From 2-02-FULL-55-14 sp964473365 (GTDB lineage: Bacteria; Bacteroidota; Ignavibacteria; UBA10030), in the NCBI GenBank assembly GCA_964473365.1, contig CAYYOV010000003.1:62001-126000 (forward strand): a stretch of DNA of 64,000 bases, read 5' to 3'. The notes beneath the pieces were generated by a model. That model saw only the letters and a list, made by a program, of their open reading frames with translations, had not been told where the DNA came from and made no database searches. The position numbers and the translations under genes are program-made. This document shows positions 9,827 to 17,978 of this stretch, one piece after another (within the stretch, counting starts at the first letter, position 1; each line of letters starts with the position of its first letter).

Positions 9827-12697
9827 TCACGATCGTTGGGTTCCCCGACGTCCCGCTCGTCTTCCGCGGGACGTCGTCGTTTCCACACCGGTGTCAAGCA
9901 CCGGGCGGAGAAACTGTCCCGTGAGCGAACGCGGGCTTTGTGCGATCTCCTCCGGAGTGCCGACCGCAACGATTTCGCCCCCCTTGTCCCCCGCATCGGG
10001 TCCAAGGTCGATGACAATGTCGGCGGATTTGATCACGTGGAGATTGTGTTCGATCACAACGAGCGAGTGGCCGGCCGTCAGGAGTGCGTCGAAGCATTTC
10101 AGCAAGGTCGCGATGTCGTCGAGATGCAGTCCGGTGGTCGGCTCGTCGAATATGAAGAGGGCGTGCCCCGCCTCGTCGGAGGTCGTGAGATGGTGGGCCA
10201 GTTTAATGCGCTGTGCCTCACCGCCGGAGAGCGTGGTAGCGGGCTGTCCGAGTCGAAGGTACCCCAGCCCGACGTCTGCCAGAACTGTCAGCTTCTTGGC
10301 GACGCGACGGCCTTCGGGATGTTCTGAGAAGAACCGGATCGCCTCGGAGACCGTCAAGCGAAGGATCTCGTCGATGTTCTTACCCCGGAACCGAATGTCA
10401 AGGACCTCCTGCTTGAACCGCTTTCCCTTGCACGACTCGCAGGTCAAGTAGAGGTCCGCGAGGAACTGCATCTCGATCCGCTGAACGCCGTCCCCCTCGC
10501 ACGTCTCACACCGTCCACCCGGCACGTTGAACGAAAAGTGTCCGGGCTTGAATCCCTTGACCTTGGCCGCCGGAGTCGATGCCAACAGGTCACGAATGAT
10601 GTCAAAGACCTTGATGTAGGTGACGGGATTGGAACGCGGACTACGGCCTATGGGCGACTGATCCACAAGCTCGACGCGATCCACCCGCTCCGCACCCTCA
10701 AGACTCTTCATCTTCCCGACGGAGCCTTCATACCCGCCCTTCAACTTCTGAAGTCCGGCGTAGAGAATGTTGTGAACAAGCGTGCTCTTGCCGGAACCGC
10801 TGACGCCGCTGATGCAGACGAAGACTCCGAGCGGAATCCGGACGTCGATCGACTTCAGATTATGCTCCGCCGCACCACGAATGTAGATCGACGATTCAGG
10901 GTCCGGCCGACGATGCGTCGGCACGGGGATCGAACGCGCTCCTGAAAGATATTCTGCGGTCAGCCCGGCACCCCCCGCCAGCAGTTCGCTCGTCGAACCC
11001 GCAAACACGACCTCACCACCCAACTCGCCGGCTTTGGGGCCGAGGTCAACGACTACATCGGCAGCCCGGATCATCTCCTCGTCGTGCTCCACCACCATGA
11101 CCGTGTTACCCAGGTCCCGCAGCGTGCGCAGGATGGCGATCAACCGTTGACTGTCGCGGGGATGCAGCCCGATGCTGGGCTCGTCGAGCACGTAGAGCGA
11201 ACCCATGAGTGAGGACCCAAGCGACGTCGCAAGATTGATGCGCTGGCTCTCGCCGCCCGACAGCGTCATCGACAGCCGATCGAGGGTCAGATACCCGATG
11301 CCCACCTCTGACAGGAACTTCAGACGCTTTCGGATCTCTTCGACGATGCGGCGTGAGACCTCCTGCTCGAACGGAGTCAGTTCCAGGGCGTCAAAAAATG
11401 CCCTGGCGGAATCGATGGTCATCTGCACGACGTCGTGGATCGTCTTCTGGCCAACCTGCAGGTACATCGCTTCCTGGCGCAGACGCGAACCGTGACACGA
11501 CGGACACGTTGTGTATCCCCGAAACCTGCTCATGAAGACTCTGTAGTGGAGCTTGTACGAGCGTTTCTCGATGTACTTGAAGAACGATCCGAGACCGTCA
11601 AACCCCTGCCCCCCTTCCTGCACCATGGTCTTGTGTCCCGGCGACAGATCTCGCCATGGGACGTCGAGGGGCAGGCCGTTCTTCGAGGCCGACTTGATGA
11701 GATCCAGATAGTATTCCCGCCACCGGGGAAATGTCCACGGAACGATGGCCCCCTGTCGCAACGTCTTCGACGGATCAGGGACGACGAGGTCCATATCGAT
11801 GCCGATCGCCCTTCCGAAACCCTGACACTCCGGACACGCTCCCACCGGATTGTTGAACGAGAACATGCGAGGGTCGGGCTCTTCGAACTTCGTGCCGTCG
11901 TTCGGACATTCCAGATGCTGTGTGAATCTCAGCCTCGAACCCGCATCGATCAGCTCCGCCGTCGCATATCCAGTCCCTTCCGCAAACGCCGTCTGGATGG
12001 AATCCGCAAGCCGCGTGCGGAGGTCCGGATCGTCATTCCGGATGACCAGGCGGTCGACGACGACCGCCAGTCCCTTCTTGGACCGCCCCGGGATCGTCTC
12101 ACGTTCCGTGTCGATGATCGATCCACCCTTCCAGAGGCGGAAGAATCCGCGCTGTTTCAGAACCGCGATCTCTTCTGGCAACGATCGACCGGAATGCTCG
12201 GGTAACGGGAACGTGACGACTACCTTCGTACCATCGGACTGTTGCAGCACGCGGTCGACGGCCGTCGAAACGGTATCGCGATGCACTTCCGTACCGCAGG
12301 CAGGGCAGATCGTCCGTCCGATGCGGCCGAACAACAGCCGGCAATAATCATAGACCTCTGTAGTCGTCGCCACGGTCGAACGGGGATTGCGCGAGGTCGT
12401 CTTTTGCTCGATCGCAATTGCCGGACTGATCCCCTGGATCAAGTCGACGTCGGGCTTCTCCATCCGCTCGAGGAACTGACGGGCATAGGAGGAAAGGCTC
12501 TCGACGTACCTCCGTTGTCCTTCGGCGTAGATCGTGTCAAACGCCAGGCTTGATTTCCCCGAGCCGCTGACCCCGGTAACGACGATCAGCGTATTGCGGG
12601 GGAGGTCGAGCGAGATATTCTTGAGATTGTTGACGCGCGCGCCGCGCACGATGAGGCGATCAAGTCCGGCACGGCGGATGGGACGTGGAGATGGCAT
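9827..12697 (-). CDS. uvrA: Excinuclease ABC subunit A
   Basis: Damage-recognition ATPase of nucleotide excision repair, 956 residues, normal length. Two ABC modules are present: Walker A GVSGSGKSS at 42-50 and a second GVSGSGKST, with the signatures LSGGESQR and LSGGEAQR. The C-terminal zinc finger is intact (CETC paired with CESC). The insertion-domain finger is unusual: where many UvrA proteins have CxxC, this one reads Cys264-Pro-Asn-Asp267, paired with a normal CPEC. The C-terminus is short and Arg-rich. A strong terminator from the upstream EF-G-like gene lies 24 bases before the ATG, so uvrA is its own unit. Confidence 0.95.
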   Translation of the reverse strand: MPSPRPIRRAGLDRLIVRGARVNNLKNISLDLPRNTLIVVTGVSGSGKSSLAFDTIYAEGQRRYVESLSSYARQFLERMEKPDVDLIQGISPAIAIEQKTTSRNPRSTVATTTEVYDYCRLLFGRIGRTICPACGTEVHRDTVSTAVDRVLQQSDGTKVVVTFPLPEHSGRSLPEEIAVLKQRGFFRLWKGGSIIDTERETIPGRSKKGLAVVVDRLVIRNDDPDLRTRLADSIQTAFAEGTGYATAELIDAGSRLRFTQHLECPNDGTKFEEPDPRMFSFNNPVGACPECQGFGRAIGIDMDLVVPDPSKTLRQGAIVPWTFPRWREYYLDLIKSASKNGLPLDVPWRDLSPGHKTMVQEGGQGFDGLGSFFKYIEKRSYKLHYRVFMSRFRGYTTCPSCHGSRLRQEAMYLQVGQKTIHDVVQMTIDSARAFFDALELTPFEQEVSRRIVEEIRKRLKFLSEVGIGYLTLDRLSMTLSGGESQRINLATSLGSSLMGSLYVLDEPSIGLHPRDSQRLIAILRTLRDLGNTVMVVEHDEEMIRAADVVVDLGPKAGELGGEVVFAGSTSELLAGGAGLTAEYLSGARSIPVPTHRRPDPESSIYIRGAAEHNLKSIDVRIPLGVFVCISGVSGSGKSTLVHNILYAGLQKLKGGYEGSVGKMKSLEGAERVDRVELVDQSPIGRSPRSNPVTYIKVFDIIRDLLASTPAAKVKGFKPGHFSFNVPGGRCETCEGDGVQRIEMQFLADLYLTCESCKGKRFKQEVLDIRFRGKNIDEILRLTVSEAIRFFSEHPEGRRVAKKLTVLADVGLGYLRLGQPATTLSGGEAQRIKLAHHLTTSDEAGHALFIFDEPTTGLHLDDIATLLKCFDALLTAGHSLVVIEHNLHVIKSADIVIDLGPDAGDKGGEIVAVGTPEEIAQSPRSLTGQFLRPVLDTGVETTTSRGRRAGRRGTQRS

Positions 12698-12721
12698 ACG
12701 CTGGTGTGGAAGAAAACGGCG

Positions 12722-12754
12722 GCGGGCCCTGATGGCAGTTCCACCAGGGCCCGC
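12722..12754 (-). terminator. Strong hairpin terminator after the EF-G-like gene
   Basis: Perfect 10-base arms (12722-12731 and 12745-12754), extended inward by three further pairs after one mismatch and closed by a 5-base loop. The minus strand then reads through CGCCG into TTTTCTT. It sits 19 bases past the stop codon at 12773 and separates that gene from uvrA. Confidence 0.8.
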
Positions 12755-12772
12755 ATCGCCGCAACCCGTGGA

Positions 12773-14878
12773 TCATTCGCCCTCAGCCCGCGATTTCTCA
12801 TAGGCGGCGATGATCTTTTCCGCCTGTTCACGGGGAACTTCTTCGTAGTGCGAAAATTTCGTGCGATAGACACCCCGGCCTTGCGTCATCGACCGGAGGA
12901 TCGTCGAGTATTTGTGGATCTCGGCAACGGGCACCTGCGCACGGATGATCTGGTAGTGGCCGTCGGCTTCCATGCCGAGGATCTTCCCGCGTCGGCCGGA
13001 GATGTCGCCCATGACGTCGCCCATGTATTCTTCGGGGACCGTTACCGTGATCTCGTCAATCGGTTCCAGAAGGATCGGCCGGCCCTCGAGGAATCCTTTC
13101 TTGAACGCCATCGCGCCGGCGATCTTGAATGAATGCTCATCCGAGTCGACCGAATGGTAGGATCCGTCAAAGATGGTGACCTTGACGTCGACCACTTCAT
13201 ATCCCGCAATGACGCCCCGTTGCATCGTTTCGATGACACCCTTTTCGACGGCGGGCACAAACCGGCCCGGGACCACCCCGCCGACGACCGCATCTTCGAA
13301 CTGAAAACCAGTGCCGCGCGGCAGAGGCTCGAGCTTTACCCACACATGCCCGAACTGACCCCGGCCACCCGTTTGCTTCTTGTGTTTGTATTCCACCTCA
13401 GGGACCGCTGAGCGAAGCGCTTCCTTGTACGGGATCTTCGGCTCAGTGAGCTCGACTTCGACGCCGTATTTTTGTTTCAGGCGCTTCGTAACGATCAGAA
13501 GGTGTAGCTCCCCCTGGCCCGCGATGATCGTCTGACTCAGCTGGCCGTCGACATGCATGACGAACGTTGGGTCCTCTTCATGCAGCGCATGGAGACCCGT
13601 CGACATTCGATCCTCATCCCCCTTGTTCTTCGAATGAATGGCCATTCGAATGACCGGTTCCGGGAAGACGATCGGCTGATAGGTGACCGGAAGGCCCTTG
13701 GCGCTCAGGGTGTTGTTCGTATGCGTGTCCTTGAGCTTCACGACCGCGCCCAGATCTCCGGCGACGAGTTTGCCCACTTCCTTGCGTTCGCGTCCGTTCA
13801 TCAAGAACAGCTGGCCAAGACGCTCGGACTTTCCGTTCGACTCGTTCACGAGGTCCATCCCGGCCTGCACGGTGCCCGAATAGACCCGGAAGAAGGAAAG
13901 CTCGCCCACATGCTCTTCCGAGACGGTCCGGAAGACGAAGAGCGATGCCAGCGCGGAGGCATCGGGCGCGACCATTACGGCCTCTTTTGTATCCAGATGC
14001 TGAGCAGAGACCGGACCGCGGTCGAGCGGCGACGGGACGACCTGAACAAAGAAGTCCATCAGCGGAGCCAGGCCCGTGCCGTTCGACGCGGAAGTGCACA
14101 GCACGGGAAAGATCTTGCGCTGGATAAACGCGGAACGGAGGCCGGCTTCCATGTCCGCTTCGCCGAGGGTCCCTTCTTCGAAGAACTTGTTCATCAGAGC
14201 TTCATCGGTCTCGGCGATCTTCTCAACCAGTTCCTCATGCAGGTGATCGGCCTGTTCCTTGAGGTCGGCGGGGATCTCGCCGACTGATACCGCCGTGCCA
14301 TCTTTGGTGAACGTCAACAGCTTCATGTGGAGCAGGTCGACAAGTGCGTCAAACCCGAGCCCAGCATTCACCGGGAGATGGAATCGCACGACATCGTGGC
14401 CGAATCGTTCGCGCGCCATGGCAACCGCGTGGTCGACGTCCGCATTCTCGTTGTCCACTTTGTTGACAACGAGCACGACCGGCAGGCCCTGCTTCTGCGC
14501 ATAGCTCCACGCGACCTCGGTGCCGACCTCGACCCCTTCAACTGACTTGATGAGGAGCGTTGCGGCATCGGCGACACGGATGGAGCTGATAACGTCACCC
14601 GTGAAGTCAGAATAGCCGGGTGTATCGAGGATGTTGAGCTTCGTCCCCTTCCAATCAGCATGAAGGAGCGATCCGTTGATCGATATCTTTCGTTCGATCT
14701 CGTCGGGATGGTAATCAGAGATGGTGTTGCCGTCTTCGATGCGGCCGCGACGGGTCGTCGTGCCGGAAACGAACAACAGGGATTCCACAAGGGAGGTTTT
14801 ACCTGCGCCGCCGTGTCCGACGATCGCAACATTACGGACACGGTCGGCCGAATAGTCTTTGGTCGATGCCTGGGCCAC
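12773..14878 (-). CDS. Elongation factor G-like translational GTPase (EF-G2/FusA2 type)
   Basis: A 701-residue translational GTPase with EF-G domain order: GTP-binding domain (1 to about 280), beta-barrel domain II, and domains III-V ending in a charged tail. The P-loop is GHGGAGKT (21-28) rather than the AHIDAGKT of standard EF-G; DTPGYSDF and NKVD give the G3 and G4 motifs. That variant P-loop characterises the EF-G2/FusA2-like paralogues, whose role is less clear than that of EF-G. A canonical fusA is therefore expected elsewhere, in the str operon. Translation starts at GTG (14878) behind the Shine-Dalgarno AAGGAG. Its terminator is at 12722-12754. Confidence 0.85.
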   Translation of the reverse strand: MAQASTKDYSADRVRNVAIVGHGGAGKTSLVESLLFVSGTTTRRGRIEDGNTISDYHPDEIERKISINGSLLHADWKGTKLNILDTPGYSDFTGDVISSIRVADAATLLIKSVEGVEVGTEVAWSYAQKQGLPVVLVVNKVDNENADVDHAVAMARERFGHDVVRFHLPVNAGLGFDALVDLLHMKLLTFTKDGTAVSVGEIPADLKEQADHLHEELVEKIAETDEALMNKFFEEGTLGEADMEAGLRSAFIQRKIFPVLCTSASNGTGLAPLMDFFVQVVPSPLDRGPVSAQHLDTKEAVMVAPDASALASLFVFRTVSEEHVGELSFFRVYSGTVQAGMDLVNESNGKSERLGQLFLMNGRERKEVGKLVAGDLGAVVKLKDTHTNNTLSAKGLPVTYQPIVFPEPVIRMAIHSKNKGDEDRMSTGLHALHEEDPTFVMHVDGQLSQTIIAGQGELHLLIVTKRLKQKYGVEVELTEPKIPYKEALRSAVPEVEYKHKKQTGGRGQFGHVWVKLEPLPRGTGFQFEDAVVGGVVPGRFVPAVEKGVIETMQRGVIAGYEVVDVKVTIFDGSYHSVDSDEHSFKIAGAMAFKKGFLEGRPILLEPIDEITVTVPEEYMGDVMGDISGRRGKILGMEADGHYQIIRAQVPVAEIHKYSTILRSMTQGRGVYRTKFSHYEEVPREQAEKIIAAYEKSRAEGE

Positions 14879-14938
14879 GATGTCACTCCTTGGTGAGGAA
14901 ACGCCAGCGGCGACCCTGGGGGGCCGCCGCTGTGCTGA

Positions 14939-15343
14939 TCATTGACCGGCGTTGCCGGTTGTTGCCCGTGCTCCGAAGAACGACACCACTTTAGCGATGA
15001 TCCCGCCGAGGGCCGACAGGACCTTGTGGATGGGCTCTTCGAGCCGTTGTTGGATCCTCTCCTCGAACTGCTCGACGTTCCGTGCAATGCGCCGGAGTGA
15101 TTCCACCGAACCCTTGAAGAGGCTCACCTGGTCGTCGATCTGCGTCGCGATGGACTTGAGCTTCTCGGAGACAACGGCCAGGTTTTCGAGGAGAGGTTTG
15201 AGCTGCTTCGCGACCTCCGACACGTCCCGCTGGACCAGGACCATGGTCGCATTCAGGCGGACGAGGGTCACGATGAGATACAGGCACAAGGCCGACGCGC
15301 TGAGCAAGGCCAGCGCTTGTGCGAATTGGATGAAGGATTCCAC
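14939..15343 (-). CDS. Small membrane-anchored coiled-coil protein, DUF948-like
   Basis: A 134-residue protein with one N-terminal membrane segment (about 8-28) followed by a long amphipathic coiled-coil region, as in the DUF948 family (KQLKPLLENLAVVSEKL, then heptad-like repeats to about 105). Function is unknown. DUF948 genes often neighbour YtxH-domain genes; here a YtxH gene lies 50 bases upstream in the same orientation. A GTG start at 15343 is used. It probably sits in the inner membrane with a cytoplasmic coiled coil. Confidence 0.65.
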   Translation of the reverse strand: MESFIQFAQALALLSASALCLYLIVTLVRLNATMVLVQRDVSEVAKQLKPLLENLAVVSEKLKSIATQIDDQVSLFKGSVESLRRIARNVEQFEERIQQRLEEPIHKVLSALGGIIAKVVSFFGARATTGNAGQ

Positions 15344-15393
15344 AATGGTCCCTTGAATGGAGAACCTGGTGGTGCGCGATCGGGTCCGAACGG

Positions 15394-15735
15394 TCAGCTA
15401 GTGCGTCCGCGGTCCCCGGTGGTCTTTGAACGGGCGTCGCCGAGGATGCGTTCGGCGTCGCCGAGCAGCGTGTCGGCCTTTTTGCGCGCGTCGGTGATGA
15501 GGTCGTCCGACCGCTTCTTGCCTTCGTTGATCAGTTCGACGGCCTTCGCACGGGCCTTCTGGATGTATTCCTGGGCATCTTCGGCGATATCACCAGCCTT
15601 TTGACTGATATCCGCACGAAGTTCTTTGCCCGCTTTGGGAGCGAACAGCAGACCGACAACGGCGCCAACGATCGCGCCCGAAATGAATCCGACGACCAGG
15701 CCTTTGGCCATGCCGTCATTATCCTCATTCGACAT
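15394..15735 (-). CDS. YtxH-domain protein
   Basis: A 113-residue protein with an N-terminal glycine-rich membrane segment (GLVVGFISGAIVGAVVGLLFAPKAG, about 12-36, which is the YtxH hallmark), followed by a charged helical region with Lys/Asp/Glu-rich repeats. Members of this family are stress-linked or gas-vesicle-like membrane proteins of undefined role. It is followed by the DUF948-like gene, a pairing common in bacteria, and the two probably form one transcript. No terminator is visible between them. Confidence 0.75.
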   Translation of the reverse strand: MSNEDNDGMAKGLVVGFISGAIVGAVVGLLFAPKAGKELRADISQKAGDIAEDAQEYIQKARAKAVELINEGKKRSDDLITDARKKADTLLGDAERILGDARSKTTGDRGRTS

Positions 15736-15807
15736 GAGTCTACTCCTTCTTCAGTTCACGTAACAGCAGCTGATATAACATAGAGAAACCAGTGCACAGA
15801 TACAATC

Positions 15808-16713
15808 CTACGGCCATTCGACCCGCACCGCTGCGAGATCTGGACGTCCAGCCCGCTCCCACGCAGCCGTCCAGAAGGACGCAACGGAACCAATAGCACG
15901 TTGAAGCCGCCGCTCGACCATGCCATTCAGATCCCTGTTGAATCGGTCATAGTATTCGGGAACAAACTCCAGCTCCTCGCGCCCGCGTCGTTCTCGTTTT
16001 CGGGTCAACTGGTCAACAGGGATGCCTTCACGCGCACTTCTGTCAGCCCGAAGAACAGAATCAACGAGCGCTTCACTTTCGATCACAATCCGGAATGCTT
16101 CGGCAAGCGGATCTGCGATCGGCGTGACGCCGGCTGGCGTCAGGTGGAACGAACGTCCGAACCGCTCAGGGATCCGCGATTCCCACCGGGAATGCAGACC
16201 CTTTTGGCCGGTGAGCTGGCCATCGTAGTTCGACGTGGCGTGCAGCGGAACATGCGCATCGGCGACATAGTGCGAAAGGTCTGCCGCCGTTCTGACCATG
16301 GTCAGTCCGTCCCGGCGGCTCATTGCTGCGGCAAGGCTGTCTGTGAGGTCTGCTATGACCCAAGGGACGGTGCCGTTCGTATCGACTGTGCGCCGGCCGA
16401 ACTTCTGCTCGGCCGCTTCACGCTCACGCGGCAGGTCCTTGAACGGCGCCGCACCATATCGGTCGATGTCAATAAAGTGCTTCGGCCCTTCAGTGGTGTC
16501 GTACGAACGCCGCAGGTCTGGATTGACCGACCATGCTACGATGGAATCGGCGTAGGCACGGAAGAACGGGGCTGCCTCGTCGGGCATGGAGCGGACAGCC
16601 TGCTCATTGATCTGGCGGTGAGAGATGAACCCCCAGGCGCCCATGGGGGCAGGCCGGAGGGCGAGCAGCAGCAGGGCGACAACGAGGAGGCGGAACGGGA
16701 ACGCGTGGGTCAT
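15808..16713 (-). CDS. Exported zinc-dependent phospholipase C / S1-P1 nuclease-like protein
   Basis: A 301-residue exported protein of the zinc phospholipase C / P1 nuclease fold. The signal peptide (1-26) would be cleaved before Trp27, leaving Trp at the mature N-terminus; in this fold that residue's amino group helps bind zinc. Other candidate zinc ligands are His32, His79 and Asp82 (HFIDID), Asp145, His148, Asp152 and His158 (DLSHYVADAHVPLH), and His174. Whether it cuts phospholipids or nucleic acids cannot be decided. The ATG at 16713 is chosen because it begins the signal peptide; a longer frame would run through a terminator. Confidence 0.75.
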   Translation of the reverse strand: MTHAFPFRLLVVALLLLALRPAPMGAWGFISHRQINEQAVRSMPDEAAPFFRAYADSIVAWSVNPDLRRSYDTTEGPKHFIDIDRYGAAPFKDLPREREAAEQKFGRRTVDTNGTVPWVIADLTDSLAAAMSRRDGLTMVRTAADLSHYVADAHVPLHATSNYDGQLTGQKGLHSRWESRIPERFGRSFHLTPAGVTPIADPLAEAFRIVIESEALVDSVLRADRSAREGIPVDQLTRKRERRGREELEFVPEYYDRFNRDLNGMVERRLQRAIGSVASFWTAAWERAGRPDLAAVRVEWP

Positions 16714-16724
16714 ATCGTTCACTG

Positions 16725-16759
16725 AAGAAACCGCCGCCCTGCGGTCACCCGCAGGGCGG
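16725..16759 (-). terminator. Terminator of the HU-TPR-COX24 operon
   Basis: Perfect 11-base arms (16734-16744 and 16749-16759) around a TCAC loop, followed on the minus strand by CGGTTTCTTC. It begins 14 bases after the stop codon of the 31-residue gene and ends about a dozen bases before the start codon of the zinc phospholipase gene. Confidence 0.8.
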
Positions 16760-16773
16760 TTAGGCTTGGTCAA

Positions 16774-16869
16774 CTACCGGTTCTTCTTCTTGTGACGCAT
16801 CTTGCGCAAGCGCTTCTTTCGCTTGTGCGTCGCCATTTTGTGGCGTTTGCGCTTCTTGCCGCTAGGCAT
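16774..16869 (-). CDS. 31-residue basic AURKAIP1/COX24-like (bS22/mS38-related) protein
   Basis: A tiny gene encoding MPSGKKRKRHKMATHKRKKR and eleven more residues, about two thirds Lys, Arg or His. The sequence matches what I know of the bacterial AURKAIP1/COX24-domain proteins found in Bacteroidota, related to the C-terminus of mitochondrial ribosomal protein mS38 and to mycobacterial bS22. The likely role is a small subunit protein buried in rRNA. A strong Shine-Dalgarno sequence (GGAGGA) lies six bases before the ATG, which supports real translation. It is the last gene of an operon with HU and a TPR protein, followed by a terminator. Confidence 0.8.
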   Translation of the reverse strand: MPSGKKRKRHKMATHKRKKRLRKMRHKKKNR

Positions 16870-16891
16870 GGCGCGTCCTCCGGATGATGAG

Positions 16892-17608
16892 TTAGGGTGT
16901 GGGAACCGCTGCGTGTTGTTGGATCATCTGCTTCGCTCGCTGGCCGAGCTCGCTCTGCGGCGCAAGATTTGCCGTCTTCGCGAACCAGTCGTTCGCTTCC
17001 GTGATGTTGCCTTGAACGAGACAGACGATGCCGAGGTTATAATGTGCCTGCAAGTGCTCGGGAACGTACGTCAACGCCTTCTTCATCTCTGCCTTCGCTC
17101 CATCAAGATCGCCCGTCTCTTTCATGCAGATGCCCATATCGACGCGCGCGTTGGCGTCGGACGGACGCGACTTCAGGACCTCTCGATACGTGGCGATAGC
17201 CCGGTCGTAGAAGCGCGCATCCATGAGATGATTGGCAAGGTCCTTCCTGAGCTCGACGTTGGCCGGCTGCGCTTTGATCTGCGCCTCGAGTTCCTCGATG
17301 TGCGGCAACGCGGTCATATCGGGTCCGGTCGGCTGTGCCATCATCGGAGCCTGAGCCTGAGCCGGCGATCCGCTGACAGGGATCGGTGTGGTCTTTGGAC
17401 CCGTGATGAGCTCGAGCCCGACGACTGCCACGGCGATGACCACGACCAAGACGATGACATTCCGGAGCGGGAACGCCGCCGCCGGAGCTTGCTTGGCGGA
17501 TTTTCTTCCGCCGGTCGGCCACTCGACGGGCGTTCCGCATGAAGGACATGGGTTTTGCCCCCATGCCAATTCTGCCTTGCACTTAGCGCATGTTGCCGTT
17601 GGACGCAT
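16892..17608 (-). CDS. Zinc-ribbon, single-membrane-span TPR protein
   Basis: A 238-residue protein with three parts: an N-terminal zinc ribbon (Cys7, Cys10, Cys21, Cys24), one membrane segment (about 47-66), and a C-terminal set of about three tetratricopeptide repeats (roughly 100-230) with typical Ala/Tyr/Gly spacing such as AHYNLGIVCLVQGN. The ribbon would face the cytoplasm and the TPR domain the periplasm. Its partner is unknown. It lies 6 bases after HU and 22 bases before the COX24-like gene, so all three are probably cotranscribed. Confidence 0.7.
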   Translation of the reverse strand: MRPTATCAKCKAELAWGQNPCPSCGTPVEWPTGGRKSAKQAPAAAFPLRNVIVLVVVIAVAVVGLELITGPKTTPIPVSGSPAQAQAPMMAQPTGPDMTALPHIEELEAQIKAQPANVELRKDLANHLMDARFYDRAIATYREVLKSRPSDANARVDMGICMKETGDLDGAKAEMKKALTYVPEHLQAHYNLGIVCLVQGNITEANDWFAKTANLAPQSELGQRAKQMIQQHAAVPTP

Positions 17609-17614
17609 GGCCGA

Positions 17615-17911
17615 TCAGCCTCCTGCCTTCTTGAGATTTTCGTCCACCACGTGCTTCAGTTCTTTTGAGACCTTGAAGATGGGGACGTAGTGCTCATCCA
17701 CCATCACCTGCTGACCCGTCCGGGGATTGCGGGCGATGCGGCCTTTGCGCTTCTTCACCTTGAAGCTCCCAAAGCCTCGGATCTCGATGTTCTTCCCCTC
17801 TTTCATCGCGTTGATGACGGTCTGAATGAATCCGTCCACCACGGCCTCGGTTTCGACCTTCGTGAGTCCTGTAGCGGAAGCGATGACATCCACTATATCG
17901 GCCTTGGTCAC
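17615..17911 (-). CDS. HU/IHF-family DNA-binding protein
   Basis: A 98-residue nucleoid protein of normal HU length. The family signature is clear: a helical dimerisation half, then GFGSFKVKKRKGRIARNP (47-64) and RNPRTGQQV, which includes the conserved Pro at the tip of the DNA-binding arm. It bends and compacts DNA as a dimer. Whether it behaves as HU or IHF cannot be told from a single subunit. Translation starts at GTG (17911) with an AGGAGG Shine-Dalgarno sequence close upstream. It heads the operon with the TPR and COX24-like genes. Confidence 0.9.
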   Translation of the reverse strand: MTKADIVDVIASATGLTKVETEAVVDGFIQTVINAMKEGKNIEIRGFGSFKVKKRKGRIARNPRTGQQVMVDEHYVPIFKVSKELKHVVDENLKKAGG

Positions 17912-17978
17912 ATGACCTCCTGCAATTACCGTTTGGTTCCGGTCGTACGTCGTCTGGTCGTGGCGTGCAGCACTTGGT

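Noticed and set aside
9847..9875. Perfect 10-base inverted repeat near the end of uvrA, considered as a terminator for the converging plus-strand gene
   Set aside because: No T run follows on either strand and it lies within the uvrA coding sequence.
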